Shown: positions 35,020 through 48,300 of the stretch, piece after piece
How positions within the stretch are numbered: position 1 is the first letter of the stretch
Layout: every line of letters starts with the position of its first letter
Source: Trifolium pratense
Lineage: Eukaryota > Streptophyta > Magnoliopsida > Fabales > Fabaceae
Assembly (NCBI RefSeq): GCF_020283565.1
Contig: NC_060061.1
Coordinates: 2,604,001 to 2,668,000 of the forward strand
Reading direction: 5' to 3'
Length of the DNA: 64,000 nucleotides
The notes under the pieces: generated by a model
Seen by the model: the letters and a program-made list of their open reading frames with translations, nothing else
Told to the model about the DNA's origin: nothing
Databases searched by the model: none
Made by a program: the position numbers and the translations under genes

Positions 35020-36577
35020 CATACAAGTATACCATCGATTAAATGACAAGTATACCGATTATGACTAAAATTATGTGTAATAATTGATAAGCACCATTGA
35101 TTTTTATAGGAAAGATTTCATACAACAATTAAACATCATCAAATTACATTGAACAGTTTAAACAATTAAAAACCAATAATTAGAGATCTAGCAAATCATC
35201 AAATCATACATTTTTTTAGTGTTTTATTTTTTGAAAAAATTTATATTTTTTTATCCTAATTCAATATTTTTTACTAATTAACTAAACATGTTAACTATTT
35301 TCTTAGTGTTTTTTTTTTACGGAAAGAAAAAAAATAATTGGACTTAAAAGTTACTTTTTTTTAACTAAACATGCTAAGAAAAATATATTTTTTTTATGTC
35401 TTTATGAAGAAGTATGGTTGATCGTATTACTGCAAATATATATCAAGGTGATATTTATGTAAATAGTAGTTGACTCTAGGTATATATCAATGTGACTATA
35501 TTATTAATTACGAAAAAAATCACTGATTCACATTTGTTTCTTTTGCTAACAATGTATCATAACCTTTCCGGATCAAAGAAGATTGTTTTCTGAATAGATT
35601 TTGGGTGTTGGCGATGGAGAAATTGAAGATGACAACGACGGTGAATTAAAACTTGACATTCCATCAGATTTATTGATTACAAATTCAGATGATCCTATTG
35701 CTTCTATCGTTGAAAGCACATATCCCCAACTTTTACAAAACATGAACGATATAACGTATTTCCAAAATAGAGCTATATTAGCTCCTAAAAATTCAATAGT
35801 CAACACAATAAATGATTATATGTTGGATTTAATTCCTGGTGAAGAAAAAGCATATCTGAGTTATGATACTCCACTCGCACATAATGTAGATGGTCAAACA
35901 GTGGATGATGTTCATACTCCCGAATTTTTTAACACGATTTCTACGTCGGGACTTCCAAATCACAAGTTGAGACTTAAAGTTAGAGTTCGTGTTATGCCAT
36001 TAAGGAATTTGAGTCAAAAATTATGATTATGCAATGGAACAAAAATTATTTTTACAAGATTGGGAAAACGTGCTCTTGAAGGAAATATTATTTCAGGAAG
36101 TAATATTGGTGATCAGGTTTTAATACCTAGATTTTCTCTGACACCATATGACGTAAGGATTCCTTTTAAATTTCAACGGAGACAATTTTCTTTAATGATT
36201 TCTTTTGCGATGACTATTAATAAGAGTCAGGGACAATCTTTAAGGCATGTTGGGATATATCTTCTGTCGCCAGTGTTTTCACATGACCAGCTGTATGTTG
36301 CAATTTCAAGAGTTATTTCTAGAGAAGGATTAAACATATTGATCATCGACGATGACGGCGTAGATACGACTAAGACTTCGGATGTGGTCTATAAGAAAGT
36401 CTTCCGTAATATACCTTCCTTTGTATGAATATTCATCCAAAATTATTGTTGAACTATCGTTTAATGTTACTCAAAAATTTTCATATACCTTATATTATTG
36501 CAATTATCATGCCGTGATTTATAATTACATATCTTACGGCTAATTAGATCCGTGCACCACACGGGTTGATGTTCTAG
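35020..36577 (+). mobile_element. Helitron, 5'-truncated, copy 2
   Basis: The 3' end has a hairpin CCGTGCACCACACGG (36550-36564), nine bases, then CTAG (36574-36577), followed by T. The interior holds the C-terminal half of the same helicase as copy 1. A segment near 35060-35095 matches copy 1 at 14945-14980. The left boundary begins CATACAAG, not TC, so the 5' terminus is missing. The element lies exactly between the two 149-bp repeats. Confidence 0.82.
35590..36427 (+). pseudogene. Helitron helicase C-terminal fragment
   Basis: Two frames (35601-36026 and 36060-36428) cover the last third of a PIF1-like Helitron helicase. Visible blocks are the ASIVESTYPQLL region, ILAPKNSIVNTIN, TINKSQGQSL and QLYVAISRV. 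It is better preserved than copy 1 (one stop near 36024, a frame change before 36060), but Walker A and B are absent, so it cannot be a helicase. Confidence 0.8.
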
Positions 36578-36726
36578 TGAGAAAGAAAGAACAGTGCGGC
36601 CAATGAAACCCTAATTTGAGCAAGAAACTAATATGTTAACCTTTGTTGAAGGTTGGATTGGATGGCCCCATATAGGATATATAATCCAAATGGGCTAACA
36701 TTAAAGTTGAAATGAATAATAGTTTT
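36578..36726. repeat. 149-bp direct duplication, right copy
   Basis: This copy starts at the T that follows the Helitron CTAG end. The telo-box (36606-36614) and one site II element (36691-36696) are kept. The second site II is changed (GGCCCC for GGCCCA), and there is no TATA box beside it because the Helitron now lies there. Confidence 0.93.
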
Positions 36727-36920
36727 TTAATTTTATTTTTTTATATCGAATAATCATTTTTAAAATACTAAAACATTATTATGTTATGTCAAAAAACATT
36801 ATGCATGATCATAAAAGAGATAAAAAAATTGAACTCCAAAGACTTGGTATAGTAGTAAAAAGACGGGTCTTGAATCCGAGCGGTGCCGAGTTTGAGCAAA
36901 ATCGGGGCACCATCCCCTCA

Positions 36921-37054
<134 letters not shown>

Positions 37055-37099
37055 ACGAGCTCGCAAGCCCAAAAAATATGCACAAATTACCATCACAAA

Positions 37100-38440
37100 T
37101 AAAGGTTTCTATTGCTCAGGCCACCGAAGTGGAAATGACAAACCCAAACCGGTCTTTTGTTACTTGCCATTTTGTAGTGACTATTTTTTAAAGTAAACAC
37201 AATGAGTTGGGTAATTTAACGTGTAGTTCTTGTGCTAAAAAAGAAATGCAAGAGCAGTGGCTAATTTTTCGAAATGATTATGTGGATTGTGTATATTGAG
37301 TTGAACAGACGTTAAATGACTATAATTGTCTCTATTGGTGCAAACAATAGAATTAATTTTTTTTAAATCTAGACAGAATCGTCTATCTTCTCCTAAATTT
37401 TCACTTTCTTCGTGGCTTGTGCAACATCCTATGCACATGCAAACATTTTATTCCTACGAGGTAGACATTCGGTCCGGCCCGGTGGTGTGCGCAATCCTCA
37501 TAGCAGCACCACCATTCAATTAGTCCGACCGGGATAGCAAAACCCATTTGGGTCGTTAAACATCGGCTTCAACCGTCACAATAGTTTGTCTTCTCTAATT
37601 TGTGATGTGAGTCTCTTCTCATATTTCTTCACGGCATCATGATTGGACTATGTTCGAGATGCTTTTTTTTTACTTGGATTTAGTTAGAATGTTGCATATG
37701 CTTTATCATTTGCACCCTATTTACTTTAAAATAAACATAAATAAAAGGCTTAAAAAATATTGTCATAATTGTATATCGAAAAATAAAATAAAATTGAAAA
37801 GCTCCGCATATAAAAAAAATACTGTAATATATAAGAGCTCTATTTATAAAGCATAGTTAAAATTTAACAAAGTAAATAACCAACTAAACTACTAAATCAA
37901 CTCAATTCTCCTAATTATTACTATTCTCCTAATAATTAATATATTTTCTTACTGTCAAAAGTAAATAAATATATTTTATACTTTAAAATAAGTATAGATT
38001 GATTTTGTTTTTGTATCTTTATAAAATTATGTCGATGCCCCTTTAGGGCGTGTTTGGTTCAATGAGAGTATGGGAGGGGAGGAGAGGGGAGGGGAGAAAT
38101 TTTTAATTGCATATATGTTTGGTTCACGAGACAAATGAGAGATGAAACAAATAATTATTTTGTATGATTTTCTTTGTCAAAGTTTAAAGCAGTAACTAAA
38201 ATAATTTATAATATGTCTATAAAATTACAAAACATTACAAAATTTTATGCGATTATTTTGGAGAAAAAAAAAACAGTTATTTGATAATAGATTTAATACA
38301 TAAATGTGATATATGTTAAAATTTACAATTACTTTGTATATCTAAGGAGTAACCAAAAAAACTTTGTATATCTAAGATATATAATATCATTTTCATATGA
38401 CATGCATGCCTAAAAAGTCATATTTAACACATGAAGAATG

Positions 38441-38442
<2 letters not shown>
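37100..38442. other. intergenic, no gene seen
   Basis: Short frames only. At about 38050-38120 a 'gtgtttggttc' motif and a GGGAGGGGAGG run suggest a worn hAT-type MITE, without clear ends. Confidence 0.45.
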
Positions 38443-38502
<60 letters not shown>

Positions 38503-38516
38503 GTGTGTGTGTGTGT
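38443..38516. repeat. (TA)n followed by (TG)n microsatellite
   Basis: About 57 bases of TA repeats run directly into a short TG repeat. Confidence 0.9.
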
Positions 38517-39685
38517 CGTAAGATATATTTGGTGGTGTCCCGCATGTAGTTGGTGGTAGTCTTTGCGATCGAAATTCATGTCTCGGATAATCATATATGA
38601 AAAGAAAATCAATTGTGTGTGATTTATCTAATATTCAAAATTGATTTTTTAATGTTAAATTAATGATATATTAATTATGTTTTTATATTTTCTTTAATTA
38701 ATATTCTTAACAATTAAATTTTTAAATTTATAATAAAATTCTCAATTTTATATTAAGTTTAAAATTAAGTTATCAATTACCATGTCCAAATTTGACTTTT
38801 AATTTAAACAATACTTGATATATTTTTCTTACACATCCTGGTTGAATTTCAACATACCCCACGAAAGTCGTTTTTCCTTGAGAATTGGAGGATACACTCT
38901 TTTATTTCAAATAATTGACAATCCCCGTGGTTCCATTGATATTACTAGTTTGAAGTTTGTTATTGGTTTTTTTTTGGTCAAGGGACTGAGGCTTGTATTG
39001 TACTGAAAACTTTGTAAAAAATTTCGATTAACTTATATCAAGTAAAGAATTTACAGGTTAAGGGTTTGCTTCATCCAATGTTCATCTATCTAATAGTGAG
39101 CAATTCTACTTGCTTGTCTTTGTTTGTACGGTGTTTTGTATTTGAAGCCAAAATAGTTTTTGGAGGGTTTAGGGTACATTTTTTTTTAATGAAAAATTAT
39201 TAGTATGTTAATTGTTATATGTTGGTTTTTTTTACATTTTACCAGGATTTAAACACTGAACCTCCGATTCTTTTTGAAGGATTTAGGGTACATGATTGAT
39301 CCTCAAATTTGGAGAAAGCGTTTATAAGTTAATATGTTGGACAGTTGGAGTATTATTAGTTTGAATGTTGAATCTTATGATGTTTGAATCTTTATGAAAA
39401 TGAGTAAAGCCTGCATTTACCAAAATTTGGTAGATTTCTAAAATATGCTTCTCTTTATTAATTGATACAAGCAAGTTTCTTGACGAGTTTTAAAAAGAAT
39501 AGTTGATGGTATTATCTTGTGTTGTTTATTATAATGTCTCTTAGATTTATTTACTAGTATTTGTTATATAATGAGATGCATTTCTTTATTTTGATTGCAT
39601 TTCTTTATTCTTCCAACAAATTAGTCCCTAATTTTGTAAGAATGCTTTTAAATATGTCTTAGAAATTATTAATATTTAAAAAAAT

Positions 39686-39941
39686 CTATTTAACTATTAA
39701 TTTTTTTTCATATAGGTGGTTGAAGACGACGAATGTGTCTTTAGTTCCAACTATCATAGCTGGTGATCTAATCCGTTACTTTGTTTGGGCCTTGTTTGAT
39801 TTGTTTATAGTTTTTTTTCCTATTCTTTGTAAATACTTGTAATCGCTCTCGATACACCTTGTGTTGAGAAGATTGTTTTGTGAATATATATCTCATTTTA
39901 ACTTTTTCAAAAAAAGAAAAAAAACTATTTACTATTAATTT
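39686..39941 (+). mobile_element. LINE 3' tail with about 17-bp target duplication
   Basis: The short 3' untranslated segment has CGATACACCTTGTGTTGAGA, typical of legume LINE tails, and ends in an A-rich tract. The flanks read CTATTTAACTATTAATTT (39686-39703) and CTATTTACTATTAATTT (39925-39941), a target duplication with one inserted base. Confidence 0.65.
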
Positions 39942-40408
39942 AGTCTATAACATACTCTTTGAAAGACAAATATGAATAAAGTTTGAAAGAGTGTGAAACC
40001 TTTTTAAATATTAATAATCTCAAACACCATCTTGAGAGTATCTTAAGACAAATTTATTTATTATTGTAATGAGAGTTAAGATACTCCATATATATAATGA
40101 AAGAGGAAAGTCCATTGTTAGAGTTTCATGGTGTATAATTGGAATTATTGCATCAACTTTTAATAATAAGCTGATTTTTTTTTCAAAAGAAAGTAAAATT
40201 CACACCATTCATCAACTTCTGATCGTTAAGCATTTGATGGATATGAAATTATAAAATTGGACCCATCTATAAAAATTGAAAGTATATATTTTATTATGCT
40301 ACAAATTTATGAATTTAACGCCCCTACTGTTAAAATTTTCTGGCTCCGTCACTGTATATATATATTTCGTCAAGTAGTCTAGTGACTTTCATCCTTTACC
40401 AACAATGA

Positions 40409-40598
40409 ATTGGTCCAAGTGATAAGAGTTTTGGTCTCTTTAAGCATGTAGTCAGAGGTTCGATTCTTGGCTCATGTGTACGGAGAAAATTCGGTTGGAA
40501 GGAGAGAACCCACTTTGTGTACCCCACAGGTTCCCCGACAGAGATTAGTCATTGCCAACGGCGATGGAAACTTCGTACCAACATCACGATAACCAAAA
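40409..40598 (+). mobile_element. SINE family A, nearly complete
   Basis: The A-box-like region is TTGGTCCAAGTGATAAGAG and the B-box is GAGGTTCGATTCTTGG. Next comes the GAGAAAATTCGGTTGGAAGG block, and near the 3' end 'ccaacggcgatggaaacttc'. Minus-strand relatives lie at 29754, 51812 and 61690. Confidence 0.7.
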
Positions 40599-40607
40599 AA
40601 AGAAAAA

Positions 40608-40748
40608 GAAATTTCACCCTTAAGGTGAATAAGTGGGATGTTCGGGGTTTGAGTAAAAAAAAAGTGGGATGTTCGGGTTCGAACTCCGGCCCTAGGCCTA
40701 CATATAAAATGTAATGTCGCTACCAATTGAACTAAACTCACGGGACCT
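40608..40748 (-). mobile_element. tRNA-derived SINE, minus orientation
   Basis: Read in reverse, GAGTTTAGTTCAATTGGTAG forms the A-box side and GGAGTTCGAACCCGAAC the B-box. The 3' end has the family's CTTAAGGGTG block. An internal short duplication of 'aagtgggatgttcggg' is present. It abuts the SINE at 40409. Confidence 0.6.
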
Positions 40749-40845
40749 GGGAAAAAAAGTTGAATATATAATACTCTTTTTTGTTTTTTTTTTTACTAAA
40801 ATGTTGTACTCTTATATATTAATAGTAGCAAGTGTGATGTTTTAA

Positions 40846-41504
40846 GTCTCACATAGTTACTTATAGGTCCTCTTACTTATATTATTGTTCAACCTTCACT
40901 TTTTTAAGTAATGTGAGACTTAAAACATTACACTTACTACTATTGCTGCACTCACCGTACATGCCACCTGACCACCTTTGTCTTGAAGACATTCCATAGA
41001 ACAAGACGGCCAAACCCTTTGTCGAACCATCAACTATGACACCACTGTTGGGTCATGCAAAGATCCCGACGAATCATCCATGTTAGGCCAAAAGCAACCA
41101 CACAAATGAGCTAGACACCCATCTTAACCCAAAACCTTAATGTGTTGAGTTTATGGACTTTCTCACTTATAAAATATTCAACTTTCACTTTCCATGCAAC
41201 ATGCGACTTCCAACCTCACAATTGTGACACAAAATCTCCACCTCAAGTGTGTGCCGTAAGACTTTTCATACAAGGACCCGGTCGAACCTTCACTGAACCA
41301 TCGACTCCGATATCACTGTTGGGTCATGAGCAGATAAGAGAAATCATCTATATTGGGTCAAGAACAACCACATAAATGAGTTGGACACTAGATCTTTACT
41401 CAAAACCTTAAGTCATTGAGTTTACAAGTCTCTCACTTATATAATTGTCAACGTTCACGTTTTCAAGTAATGTGGGACTTCAAATCTCACACTTGCTGCT
41501 ACAC
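40846..41504. mobile_element. TRIM array: LTR, core, LTR, core, LTR
   Basis: LTRs starting TGTTGGGTCATG occur at 41046 and 41317, 271 bp apart. A truncated third precedes them from about 40846. The repeats share 'gagttta-g-ct-tctcac' and 'tattcaac-ttcac' blocks. Between them are two short cores, each ending just before the next LTR in GACACCAC or GATATCAC, worn forms of the GATACCAC primer-site junction. The arrangement fits unequal exchange between LTRs. Confidence 0.65.
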
Positions 41505-41694
41505 ACCATATTCACCTTATCAGCCAATTTTGTAAGGTTGAGTTAAACTTAATTCAAAATACTATGATAGAATCAAATTTTCCTCCAAGATCTATTGGGA
41601 CACCTGCTACCAAATTTCTGCTACTGTATCACCCACCATTTATATTCACGCAGTAAACACAATAATGTTGGGGTGTATTAAGAGTCTCACATTT

Positions 41695-41870
41695 GTTGAG
41701 AGATGACCTGGAAAATATGTTTACAAATGATTGAGAGATGCCCTAAAAAATATATTTATAGGTGGAAAATATGTTTACAAATGATTGAGAAATGCCCTAA
41801 AAAATATATAACGTGGGACTTCAAACCTCACACTTGCTTATTTATAAGTCGATTTTATAAAGTTGAGTTA
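41695..41870. repeat. LTR-like remnant with 55-bp internal tandem duplication
   Basis: The unit GGAAAATATGTTTACAAATG, continuing into 'attgag-aatgccctaaaaa', occurs twice (41709 and 41764). Then comes the 'aagtcgattttataaagttg' block common to legume short LTRs. Confidence 0.5.
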
Positions 41871-42228
41871 CACATAATCCATCAATTTAAGAATATGATC
41901 AAGAAACTGCTATTAGTAAGCAGAACAAATATCACGGCCATTCCTCATCTGATGAAGATCAATCTTGTCTTTGATAAAACTTAACAATTAGGTATATCCA
42001 TTATTATTTTGTACACAAGACACATAAGCAAATGCCTTGAAGATGGAAACTTGACAACTTCACATATTCTATCTCAGATATGGCCACAGGAACAACACCA
42101 CAATGAGACAGAAAGAAGAAAAGAATGATACCAATAGTTCCCACTTAGAAATGCTCATTGGCCTTTGCAAATGTTCTTTCTCCCACTCTTGCACCTATGT
42201 ATGGGCCCCAATTCATAATGTACAAAGT

Positions 42229-42236
42229 ATAAATAG
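42229..42236 (+). promoter_or_regulatory. TATA box of the sucrose synthase gene
   Basis: TATAAATA lies about 75 bp upstream of the start codon at 42309. It is a textbook plant TATA box. Confidence 0.6.
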
Positions 42237-42308
42237 CTATGCATATAATTTGAGACACATTTCCTTAGAGAAAAAAAAAATCATATACATCATCATATCT
42301 TCAATTTC

Positions 42309-45300
42309 ATGGCTTCTGCATCAGGATTGAAGCGCACAGATTCAATAACAGATAACATGTCTTCACCAGATGCATCGAAGCAGAGTAGGTATCATATGAA
42401 GAGGTGTTTTGCCAAGTACCTTGAGAAAGGTAAAAGGATCATAAAAGTTCATGACTTGATGGAAGAAATGGAGCAAGTTATAAAGGACCAGAGTGATAGG
42501 AATCAAATATTAGAGGGCAATCTTGGCTTCTTATTAAGTTTTACACAGGTTAATTTTTTTCTTTCTTAAAATAAACATTACATTAATGTTACATATCCGG
42601 TGAGTTTAGTTTAGTTGGTAGACACATTACAATATCTAGAGGTCGGGATTTGAACTCAGCATTCATTTTAGGGATGAAATTCTGATCATTAGGTTACTTG
42701 ATCAAAAAAATGTTACAATGTGACATTATTAAGCTGATATATGTCTACGTGTCAGTGTCGTGTCTGGCGGTGAATGATAGATTAATAATGTGTATTTTAA
42801 TATTGTGACCTCCCTTGTGAAACTTGCAGGAAGCTATTGTTGATCCACCGTATGTTGCCTTTGCAGTAAGGCCAGACCCTGGAGTTTGGGAATATGTAAA
42901 AGTGAGCTCTGAGAATCTTTCAGTTGAACCTATAACATCCACTGATTACCTCAAATTCAAGGAAAGAATATATGACGAAAAGTGGTATATTTCATTTGAC
43001 TCATTATTATTATTAGTAGTATATTACAAAATTATATGTATATTTTTAATGAGTACAAATTAATGACACATTTTTGTTATCAGATCACAACACATATTTT
43101 GAATTTTCATATAAATCAAATCAAACTAACATGTTGCAGGGCAAATGATGAAAATGCATTTGAAGCAGATTTTGGAGCATTTGACTTTCCTATTCCTAAA
43201 TTAACTTTGCCTTCTTCAATTGGAAATGGCCTCCATTTTGTTTCAAAGTTCTTAACTTCACGCTTTAGTTGCAAATTGGCAAAAACACAACCTATATTGG
43301 ACTACTTGTTATCACTAAATCATCGAGGAGAAGTAAGTAACATCATATTAATATCTCACACACGCACGTTACACCAATGTTTTAAAAACCAGACCAACGA
43401 TAGAAACTAGTGAGACATCTTGGTCATTGTTCAAATAGTTCTACCACGATTGAACAAAATGACTAATAAATAGATAATAAGTAAAAAACGTCCATAATAT
43501 AAAAAACCAATACAAGCGTTGAACCAACCGTAGTTCAATAATTTAAACCAACCAGTAAACTGGCTGATTCCTGGTTTAACTGATTGAACCGGCCGATTCG
43601 GTCAAATTTTTAAAACATGAGAGTACAAGCATTGTAAATTTGTAATGTACTTTTGGTTATTCATAATCCCTTTTGTCGTTTAATCCAACAGAGTATGATG
43701 CTAAATGATACCTTGAGCTCAGTTGCAAAGCTGCAGATGGCACTAACAGTGGCTGATGCATTCCTCTCAGCACTTCCACTGGATACTCCTTATCATGATT
43801 TTGAACCAGGGTAAGCCCCTTTATGTCGAGTATGCCTCATATTCACTAATAAGCTATAAATCACGGACTCTAATACGGACACCTGACACGACACGGACGC
43901 GTGTTAGACACCGCGAGACACCTAATCATAGAGGTATCTGTGCTTCATAGCTGATAAGTGCACATTATACTATGCAAACCTAAGTATTACATAATCGAAA
44001 AACTAAAGTTACCACTCTGCTGTCGGACGTAGATACAATTAACCGAACTCTGTAAATAATCGTTTATATTCTTGTGTGTGTTTACTTATCAGTTTGCTTT
44101 AGAGCCGGATTTGTTGTTCTAACACTTGATACTTCTAAAAGTGGAACAATATTAGTGATTCACTAATTCAATATCATTATCATTCATAAGGTTTAAGCTG
44201 TGGGGTTTTGAAAGAGGATGGGGAGATACTGCAGGAAGAGTTAAGGATACAATGAGAACTTTGTCAGAAGTACTCCAAGCTCCAGACTCAATAAATATAG
44301 AGAAGTTTTTCAGCAAAGTTCCAACAATATTCAATGTTGTAATCTTCTCTATTCATGGTTATTTTGGTCAAGCTGATGTTCTTGGCTTGCCAGACACCGG
44401 CGGACAGGTAACATTTCTAAACTCGAGTAGTATGTTTGGTTTAGCTTTTGGAGGAGGCAAAATTAGTTCAGGACATGTAGAATTGATTTTGACATGTTTG
44501 GATGTTCTCGAGTAGAATTTATTATGCCTCCCGAATCGATTCTAACTTGAAGCTTTTACCACCACAATTGATTTTTAACAATGAATTTATTGTTCAATTC
44601 ACTTTTAAAACATTATAACTTTACAATTAATACATCCAAACATTATAACTTTACATTCAAGTTCATTCAGCTTACTTTTATCCATAATCAATTCATTCAA
44701 AATCAACTTTTTTCACCGCAGAACCAATCACACACCAATTATTTAACATTTTCTTTTCTACAATCTTGAATAGGTAGTTTATATATTGGATCAAGTGAGA
44801 GCTTTGGAAGCAGAGTTACTACTTAGAATTAATCAACAAGGCTTAAAAGTGAAGCCTCAAATTCTTGTGGTATGTTTAATTTAATGCAAAAAAATAATGA
44901 TTCCTTTCTACATAACAATAACTTGCTTTTAATAGAATAATATATGTTGCTGACAATGGTAGGTCACAAGGCTAATACCTGATGCTCAAGGAACCAAATG
45001 CAATCAAGAGTTGGAACCAATCATTGATACCAAGCACTCGAAAATTCTACGCGTGCCTTTTCAAACAGATAAAGGAATATTGCGTCAATGGGTTTCTCGC
45101 TTCGATATTTATCCTTATCTTGAAAGGTTTACTCAGGTATTCTTTGACGAGATATGACATGAAAACGTGTTTATCAGTAAGAGACATCCCGAAACTTATT
45201 TTCTAATGAATTTTTCATTTGACTAGTTCTTTGGTTCGTGTTATAGGATGCCACAACTAAGATTCTCAATCTCATGGAAGGAAAACCAGATCTTGTTATA

Positions 45301-48300
45301 GGAAATTACACTGATGGGAATTTGGCAGCTTCTCTTATGGCTAGCAAACTTAAAATAACTCAGGTCACTATCTTTTTATTAATACATTGGATAAGTAAGA
45401 TCTTATTATTCAACAATTTTTGTGACTTTTAAGGATGTCCTTTTTTTGGTAAGTAGCCTAGTGACTAGAAATTCTACCCTTAAGGGGAATAAGTCGAGTG
45501 TCTGGAGTTCGTACCCGGCCTCTGCATATAAAATAAGACGTTCCTGCCAACTGAGCGAAACTCACTGCTGCATGAACTAATTAATGAAATTGCTTGAAAA
45601 CCAGGGAACCATAGCACATGCTTTAGAGAAGACTAAATATGAAGATTCAGATGTCAAGTGGAAAGAGTTAGATCCTAAGTATCACTTCTCATGTCAATTC
45701 ATGGCTGATACAATTGCAATGAATGCATCAGATTTCATCATAACAAGCACATATCAGGAAATTGCTGGAAGGTTAGGCATTATAATTAAAAGAAGAAAAA
45801 AAAAATTATAATCACAACCTTTATATTTGGATGTTTTCTCTTCAGACCTCCCACATTTCTTTTCTACCCCCTGAATTTCCGTTTTTGCCCTTGGGGGTAC
45901 TTCGGTTTGTACTAACTGAATTTTTTTGTCATGCTAAAAAAATTCGGTTAATAAAAACCGAAATTTTGTGTTCCAATTTTTTTTCAAAATTTCCTGCATA
46001 AATTCAGCATCAGACCCTCAACTTCCACAATTTATTTGAAATACTAAACGATGTCCGATTTGAGTAAACGACCACTCGTTGGAAAGTTTAGGGTTTCAAG
46101 ATTACAAATATAATTTTAGTTTTGAGGGTTAACTATCCAATTGGTTCAGTTTGACCAAATAATGGGTACTGGTACAGAAACAGGGCAGAAACTTTTCTCA
46201 AACTTGTAGGTAGATTTTCTGATACTATACTTAATGAAATTTAACAATTCCGGTGTCAATCCTGCAGTAAATTTTGTCTTCTTTACACTAGATTAAAAAT
46301 AATTAGCATATGACTTATATTCAAAAAAATATGCTAAATTTATCACAGATAACTCTACACGAATTTTAACATAAATCTTTCTTCTTTTCTTAACATTTAT
46401 GTTATTTCGGTTTATATAAACTGAATTTTTTTTTCCATGTTTAAAAATTTCGGTTTGTATAAACCGAAATAAGTTGGCCAAATTTTTTCAAACCACAAGG
46501 GGCAAAATGGGATTTTTGGGGTATAAAAGAAAGGCGGGGGGTCGGGAGAGAAAACATCTTATATTTGAAGCAATGATACAAACACAGACACAGGATATGA
46601 CTCAGAGAGTCAGAGACTGACCCATCAACCCTTATAATATTTTGAAAATGAAAGAAGTTGAATGAAACTACATGTGTCGGTGTCATTTAGTGACTTAGTG
46701 TCCTACACTGACATATATTGGACACCAGACACACCTTCCGTCTGAATTTTCGGTGCTACATGTGATGATAAAAAAATGAATATAAATACATATATAAATA
46801 AAGAATAAACTATCAAAGGCTTGTAATGTAACATACTCAATTCTGAAAGTTTTTCTTTGCAGCAAAGATAAACCAGGACAATATGAAAGTCATGCAACAT
46901 TTACACTCCCAGGGCTATGCAGAGTTGTTTCGGGGATAAATATATTTGATCCGAAGTTCAACATAGCTGCACCTGGAGCTGATCAATCTGTCTATTTTCC
47001 TTACACAGAGAAAGATAAAAGACTAACTCGATTTCATCCTGACATTGAAGACTTACTGTATAGTAAAGTTGATAACAAAGATCATATGTAAGCGAAAAAG
47101 TTTCCGTTATTTAGTTGTTGATGTTAAGACTTCAGAAAAACATTACAATATTCATACAAAATGATTAATTTTCTCTTACAGTGGATATCTCGAAAACAAA
47201 AGACAACCTATAATCTTCTCAATGGCAAGGCTTGATGTTGTGAAGAACATAACCGGTTTAGTCGAATGGTATGGAAAGAACAAGAGATTGAGAAGTCTAG
47301 TGAACCTTGTCATAGTTGGAGGATTCTTTGATCCTTTGAAATCCAAAGATAGAGAAGAAATGGCAGAAATAAGAAAAATGCATGATTTAATTGAAAAGTA
47401 TCAACTCAAGGGTCAATTTAGATGGATAGTTGCGCAGACTGATAGACATCGCAATGGAGAGCTTTATCGCTTCATTGCCGACAGAAAGGGAGCTTTTGTG
47501 CAGCCTGCTTTGTATGAAGCATTTGGTCTAACTGTCATTGAAGCAATGAACTGTGGTTTGCCTACTTTTGCTACTAACCATGGTGGTCCGGCTGAAATTA
47601 TTGTTGACGGCGTTTCTGGTTTCCATATTGATCCCCTCAATGGAGATGAATCAAGTAGCAAAATTGCTGATTTCTTTGAAAAATGTAAAGTGGATTCGAC
47701 ACACTGGAACACGATTTCAGCGTCCGGATTGCAGCGCATTAACGAATGGTAAGGGAAAAAACAACACCAATATTTCCTAGCTTTAAATTAGAATAGTTAA
47801 TATTTAACATTTGAAACATTGAGTAAAGATTGCATGGATTTGTTTTGTAGTTATACATGGAAGATTTATGCAAACAAGTTGTTGAATATGGGAAACATTT
47901 ATACTTTTTGGAGGAGAGTGAATAATGAACCAAAAGAAGCAAAGCAAAGATACATTTGGATGTTCTATAACCTTATGTTCAAGAATTTGGTAAGAATTAT
48001 ATTTGTTCTTAGGCTAAATTGCACTTTTGGCCCCCTAACTTTCACAATCTTACAATTTTAACCCCCTAACATTAACCCCTTTTGCAAAAGACTGACTCCC
48101 TTTTAACCAAGTCAACGCACACGTGGACAGTGGCTCACATGACATGCTAACGTGACATGCGAGTCATTGTGCACATGTGCGTTGACTTGGTCAAAATCAG
48201 TGGGGGTTAGCCTTATGCAAAATGGACTAAAATTAGGGAGCCAAAAGTGCTATATATGAAAGTTAGGGGGCCAAAATTGCAAGTTTATGAAAGTTATGGG

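Noticed and set aside
38424..38612. 62-codon minus-strand frame
   Set aside because: It runs through the second (TA)n/(TG)n microsatellite and has no domain or splice support.
47464..47739. 91-codon minus-strand frame
   Set aside because: It is antisense to sucrose synthase exon 11.
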